NCBI GenBank assembly: GCA_002416285.1
Contig: DICM01000029.1
Location: 1-32,563, forward strand
DNA length: 32,563 nt
Direction of reading: 5' to 3'
Source of the DNA: Caryophanales bacterium UBA5026
Lineage (GTDB): Bacteria > Bacillota_I > Bacilli_A > RF39 > UBA660
The first letter of the stretch is position 1, and every line of letters begins with the position of its first letter. A program made the translations under genes and the position numbers. This document shows positions 31,764 through 32,563 of this stretch, one piece after another. Below the pieces are notes generated by a model. The model had not been told where the DNA came from, did not search any database, and saw only the letters and a program-made list of their open reading frames with translations.

Positions 31764-31824
31764 AAACAATTCAATAATTGTTTCAGACTGTTGACAAATA
31801 AAAAATGTCAATAGTCTTTTTATT
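31764..31824 (+). terminator. Two hairpins ending the deacetylase gene
   Basis: AAACAATT/AATTGTTT (31764-31783) and a stronger AGACTGTTGACA/TGTCAATAGTCT (31785-31796 with 31806-31817; one mismatch), then TTTTATTTT. Confidence 0.85.
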
Positions 31825-31851
31825 TTAGATAAACTATAGTATAATATATAT

Positions 31852-31936
31852 GTAAGGAAGCTTATGTTATCCAAAATTTAAGCTTATATTCCTTACTTTT
31901 TTTGTGAAAAAATGGTATAATTAATATGGATAACAT
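31852..31936 (+). promoter_or_regulatory. Structured leader of the transposase gene
   Basis: A hairpin (GTAAGGAA with TTCCTTAC, inner GCTTA/TAAGC, 31852-31896) is followed by seven T residues and so can stop incoming transcription. Its loop holds ATGTTATCCA (31864-31873), an exact inverted match of TGGATAACAT at 31927-31936. A promoter, TTACTT (31893-31898), 17 bases, TATAAT (31916-31921), lies between them; another TATAAT is at 31840-31845. Confidence 0.6.
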
Positions 31937-31956
31937 GAGAAAGTAAGTGATTATAT

Positions 31957-32563
31957 ATGGCAATGACGAAAAGAGAAAAAAGACAATATTCAAGTGAAAT
32001 AGTAAATTTAGAGGATATGATTCCCAGTGATCATTTTTTAAGAATAATAGAAAAACATTTTGATTGGAACTTTATATATGAAGAGGTAGAAAAACTATAT
32101 TCTAGGGTTGGCAGAAGAAGTATCGACCCTGTAGTTTTGATAAAAATTCATATATTAAAGTTCCTTTTTCATGAAGATAGTTTAAGAAAAACATATGAAA
32201 ATTTAAAATATAATAATTTATATAGATGGTTTATTGGATATAATTTATGTGAGGAAGTACCAGACCATTCGACCTATTCACAGAATTATAAAAGGAAATT
32301 TTGTAAGTTAGAACATGATTTACTTCAGACAGTATTTGATAAAGTAATCGAATTATTGATCAAGTGGAAGTGTTTAGATATGACAGCTGTTTATATTGAT
32401 TCAACGCATACAAAAGCTTATGCCAATAAAAAGAAAAATCATAAAGAAATAGTCCGTATGGAAGCAAAAAAATATCAAAAAGAATTAGATTTAGAAATAG
32501 CTTTGAAAGGATTACAAGAAGAAGATTTAACAGAGGATGAATATTTAGAAGAAGTAGAAAAAA
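31957..32563 (+). CDS. IS1182/DUF772-type transposase, 3'-truncated by window edge
   Basis: An open frame of 202 codons running off the window. It opens MAMTKREKRQYSSEIVNLEDMIPSDHFLR, a typical DUF772 N-terminus (LEDMIPSDHFLR, DPVVLIKIHILKFLF), followed by the first catalytic aspartate region AVYIDSTHTKAYANKKK (D148) of the DDE transposases. The rest of the DDE domain is beyond the edge. Two in-frame ATGs (31957, 31963) are possible, with only a weak ribosome site, in keeping with restrained expression. A family assignment of IS1182 rather than another IS5/DUF772 group is likely but not certain. Confidence 0.85.
   Translation, partial: MAMTKREKRQYSSEIVNLEDMIPSDHFLRIIEKHFDWNFIYEEVEKLYSRVGRRSIDPVVLIKIHILKFLFHEDSLRKTYENLKYNNLYRWFIGYNLCEEVPDHSTYSQNYKRKFCKLEHDLLQTVFDKVIELLIKWKCLDMTAVYIDSTHTKAYANKKKNHKEIVRMEAKKYQKELDLEIALKGLQEEDLTEDEYLEEVEK

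Larger units (their letters stand above)
31852..32563 (+). mobile_element. IS1182-like insertion sequence, left part
   Basis: From the hairpin at 31852-31896 to the window edge. The transposase gene runs off the window, so the right end and target duplication cannot be seen. The exact left inverted repeat is uncertain. Confidence 0.7.

Overview
The window is chromosomal DNA from an AT-rich, Gram-positive bacterium of the low-GC Bacillota, most likely a Bacilli-class lineage of the anaerobic, gut-associated kind. Evidence: strong AGGAGG-type ribosome binding sites, TTGACA-17-TATAAT promoters, short U-tailed terminators, the standard code (TGA is a stop, Trp is TGG), HrcA/CIRCE-type control, a SpoIVB-type peptidase, SipW-type secretion and an Rnf-type complex. 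No rRNA, tRNA or CRISPR array was seen.

Region by region: 1-2650 holds a radical SAM protein, an XRE regulator with a membrane domain, and a HEAT-like protein. 2679-4663 is htpG behind a CIRCE operator that overlaps its promoter. 4789-6361 holds small genes: a 56-residue minus-strand protein with a near-consensus promoter, a GNAT protein and two unknowns. 6403-10067 holds housekeeping genes: an RsmF-like methyltransferase, cysS and a YugP-like zinc peptidase. 10126-12433 is a large pilin-like surface protein whose last ~100 bases look like the variable region of a diversity-generating retroelement target. 12448-16512 is an Rnf-like operon (rnfC, a fused rnfD-rnfG, a 30-codon membrane ORF, rnfE, rnfA) that ends in a terminator without rnfB. 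16526-19950 is an ABC exporter operon ending with a 25-residue membrane ORF. 19900-20421 is a minus-strand unknown.

20488-21734 is a ~600-nt structured RNA followed by a membrane protein. I read this pair as OLE RNA and OapA. The genes that follow (frr, nusB, xseA, xseB, spoIVB) match the neighbourhood in which OLE RNA is known. 25633-29334 is a SipW-type secretion island: a TasA/CalY-like protein, a protein with carbohydrate-binding-like domains, a polytopic signal peptidase and a DUF5305 protein. A LicD-family transferase and an Ig-domain polysaccharide deacetylase follow, so 25.6-31.8 kb is largely cell-surface biology. The window ends inside an IS1182-like transposase.

The observations most worth follow-up are: (1) the Rnf-like complex, which lacks RnfB and three of the four membrane cysteines of the RnfA/RnfE iron-sulfur centre but keeps both covalent-flavin motifs and the RnfC clusters; (2) the OLE/OapA pair; (3) the adenine-depleted C-terminus of the pilin-like protein; and (4) several untracked small membrane ORFs coupled to operons. 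All identifications come from reading the sequence; no database search was run.
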